Below are positions 63,735 through 64,000 of a stretch of 64,000 bases of DNA, piece by piece (positions within the stretch are counted from its first letter, which is position 1; each line of letters begins with the position of its first letter). Position numbers and translations under genes: made by a program. The notes below the pieces were generated by a model. The model saw only the letters and a list, made by a program, of their open reading frames with translations. It ran no database searches and was not told the DNA's origin. The stretch comes from a virus: positions 1-64,000 of the IMG/VR virus record IMGVR_UViG_3300028831_000232. The stretch is one strand, 5' to 3'.

Positions 63735-63908
63735 TTATTTTTGGGCACAGAGATGCCCCGCCCACACCGCCTCGACTTCGCTCTCGGGGGCGTCGCCTGA
63801 CCATTTCCAGCCGCAGCTGCACCACAGTTTGACCGACTTCCCGATCCGGCCCCAGCCCCGGCGGTGATGAATTCGGGGTCGCTCGGGCTTCAGCCGGCGC
63901 ACGGTCAT
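63735..63908 (-). CDS. small basic protein with zinc ribbon
   Basis: 57 aa from ATG at 63906-63908 overlapping the upstream stop (ATGA). VRRLKPERPRIHHRRGWGRIGKSVKLWCSCGWKWSGDA and GHLCAQK: very basic N-terminus, WCSCGW..HLC zinc site. Likely binds nucleic acid. Its start sits right after the seventh DGxTQ element. The 208 bases downstream have no clear gene. Confidence 0.5.
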   Translation of the reverse strand: MTVRRLKPERPRIHHRRGWGRIGKSVKLWCSCGWKWSGDAPESEVEAVWAGHLCAQK

Positions 63909-64000
63909 GTCTGGGTCTGCCCGTCCACGTTGGGGCTGTTATTCGTTATGAGGTAAGTCGCCGCCAGGAACTCACCGACCTCCCGGCATTTCTGGGCCTG
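63905..64000 (-). CDS. partial hypothetical protein ending in DGQTQT
   Basis: Cut by the right edge; the last 31 residues are visible (QKCREVGEFLAATYLITNN, SPNVDGQTQT). The end belongs to the DGxTQ set and its stop overlaps the next gene's ATG. Confidence 0.45.
   Translation of the reverse strand, partial: QAQKCREVGEFLAATYLITNNSPNVDGQTQT
63909..63928 (-). repeat. DGxTQ element, copy 7
   Basis: GTGGACGGGCAGACCCAGAC directly before ATG at 63906-63908; encodes VDGQTQT. Confidence 0.55.

Noticed and set aside
63279-63825. ORFs in the gap before the 63035 gene, including antisense ones
   Set aside because: No Shine-Dalgarno sequence, shadow-like composition, and the better minus-strand gene at 63735 covers part of it. 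The 208-base gap holds only a weak GCCCA/TGGGC hairpin.

Overview
The window is part of the genome of a tailed phage with a contractile tail (a myovirus). It is GC-rich and gene-dense, with almost no spacer DNA, and most gene junctions use overlapping stop/start codons (ATGA, GTGA, TGATG). The best guess at a host is an actinobacterium: GC-rich codon use, many GTG starts, an Rv2179c-like exoribonuclease, and an amidase whose C-terminal repeats (GGxFxFGxAxFxGSLG type) are familiar from actinobacterial, especially Acidimicrobiia-type, secreted proteins. No integrase, tRNA, CRISPR array, rRNA or DNA polymerase gene is visible, and both window ends cut genes, so this is a fragment of a larger genome.

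Layout. (1) 1-35.9 kb, minus strand, is the virion module, read right to left. It starts with large terminase (34.3-35.9 kb) and seven small unknown genes, then portal, scaffold and an N4-gp56-like major capsid protein that starts at TTG. Connector and fibre genes follow, including two fibres sharing an anchor domain and a 1217-residue protein made of about 38 copies of a 20-residue repeat. Next come sheath, tube, a gp26-like chaperone with a probable +1 frameshift extension, a tape measure with a VanY-type peptidase domain, the baseplate (a lysozyme-CIS-tube fusion, LysM-like protein, gpD hub, gpV OB-fold, gp25, gpJ, gpI) and tail-collar fibres. The tail gene set resembles extracellular contractile injection systems, here attached to an N4-like head. 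(2) 35.97-38.8 kb, plus strand, is a lysis cassette: amidase, several one- or two-helix membrane proteins (holin candidates) and a membrane-anchored collagen-like protein. It ends in a hairpin shared with the convergent module. (3) 38.8-46.9 kb, minus strand, holds small Cys/His-rich proteins, an SNF2-type helicase and a separate protein with HARP-like repeats. (4) 47.0-51.3 kb, plus strand, is a six-gene operon behind a dyad-rich divergent control region. It starts with a GHKL ATPase (rIIA-like) carrying a C-terminal HExxH metallopeptidase motif. (5) 51.3-64 kb, minus strand, is accessory: KTSC and SAP/HeH-like proteins, a winged-helix regulator with its own dyad, a DEDDh exonuclease, a P-loop protein, a Tat-signal collar protein and many unknowns.

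Most worth a second look: a 20-base element (GAYGGNGANACGCAG-like) repeated at seven gene ends, which supplies the next gene's upstream region and gives unrelated proteins a DGxTQ C-terminus; the GHKL-zincin operon; the +1 frameshift in the chaperone; an in-frame TGA inside a conserved-looking protein at 57.5 kb; and the repeat fibre. Longest stretch without a gene: about 208 bases (63527-63734).
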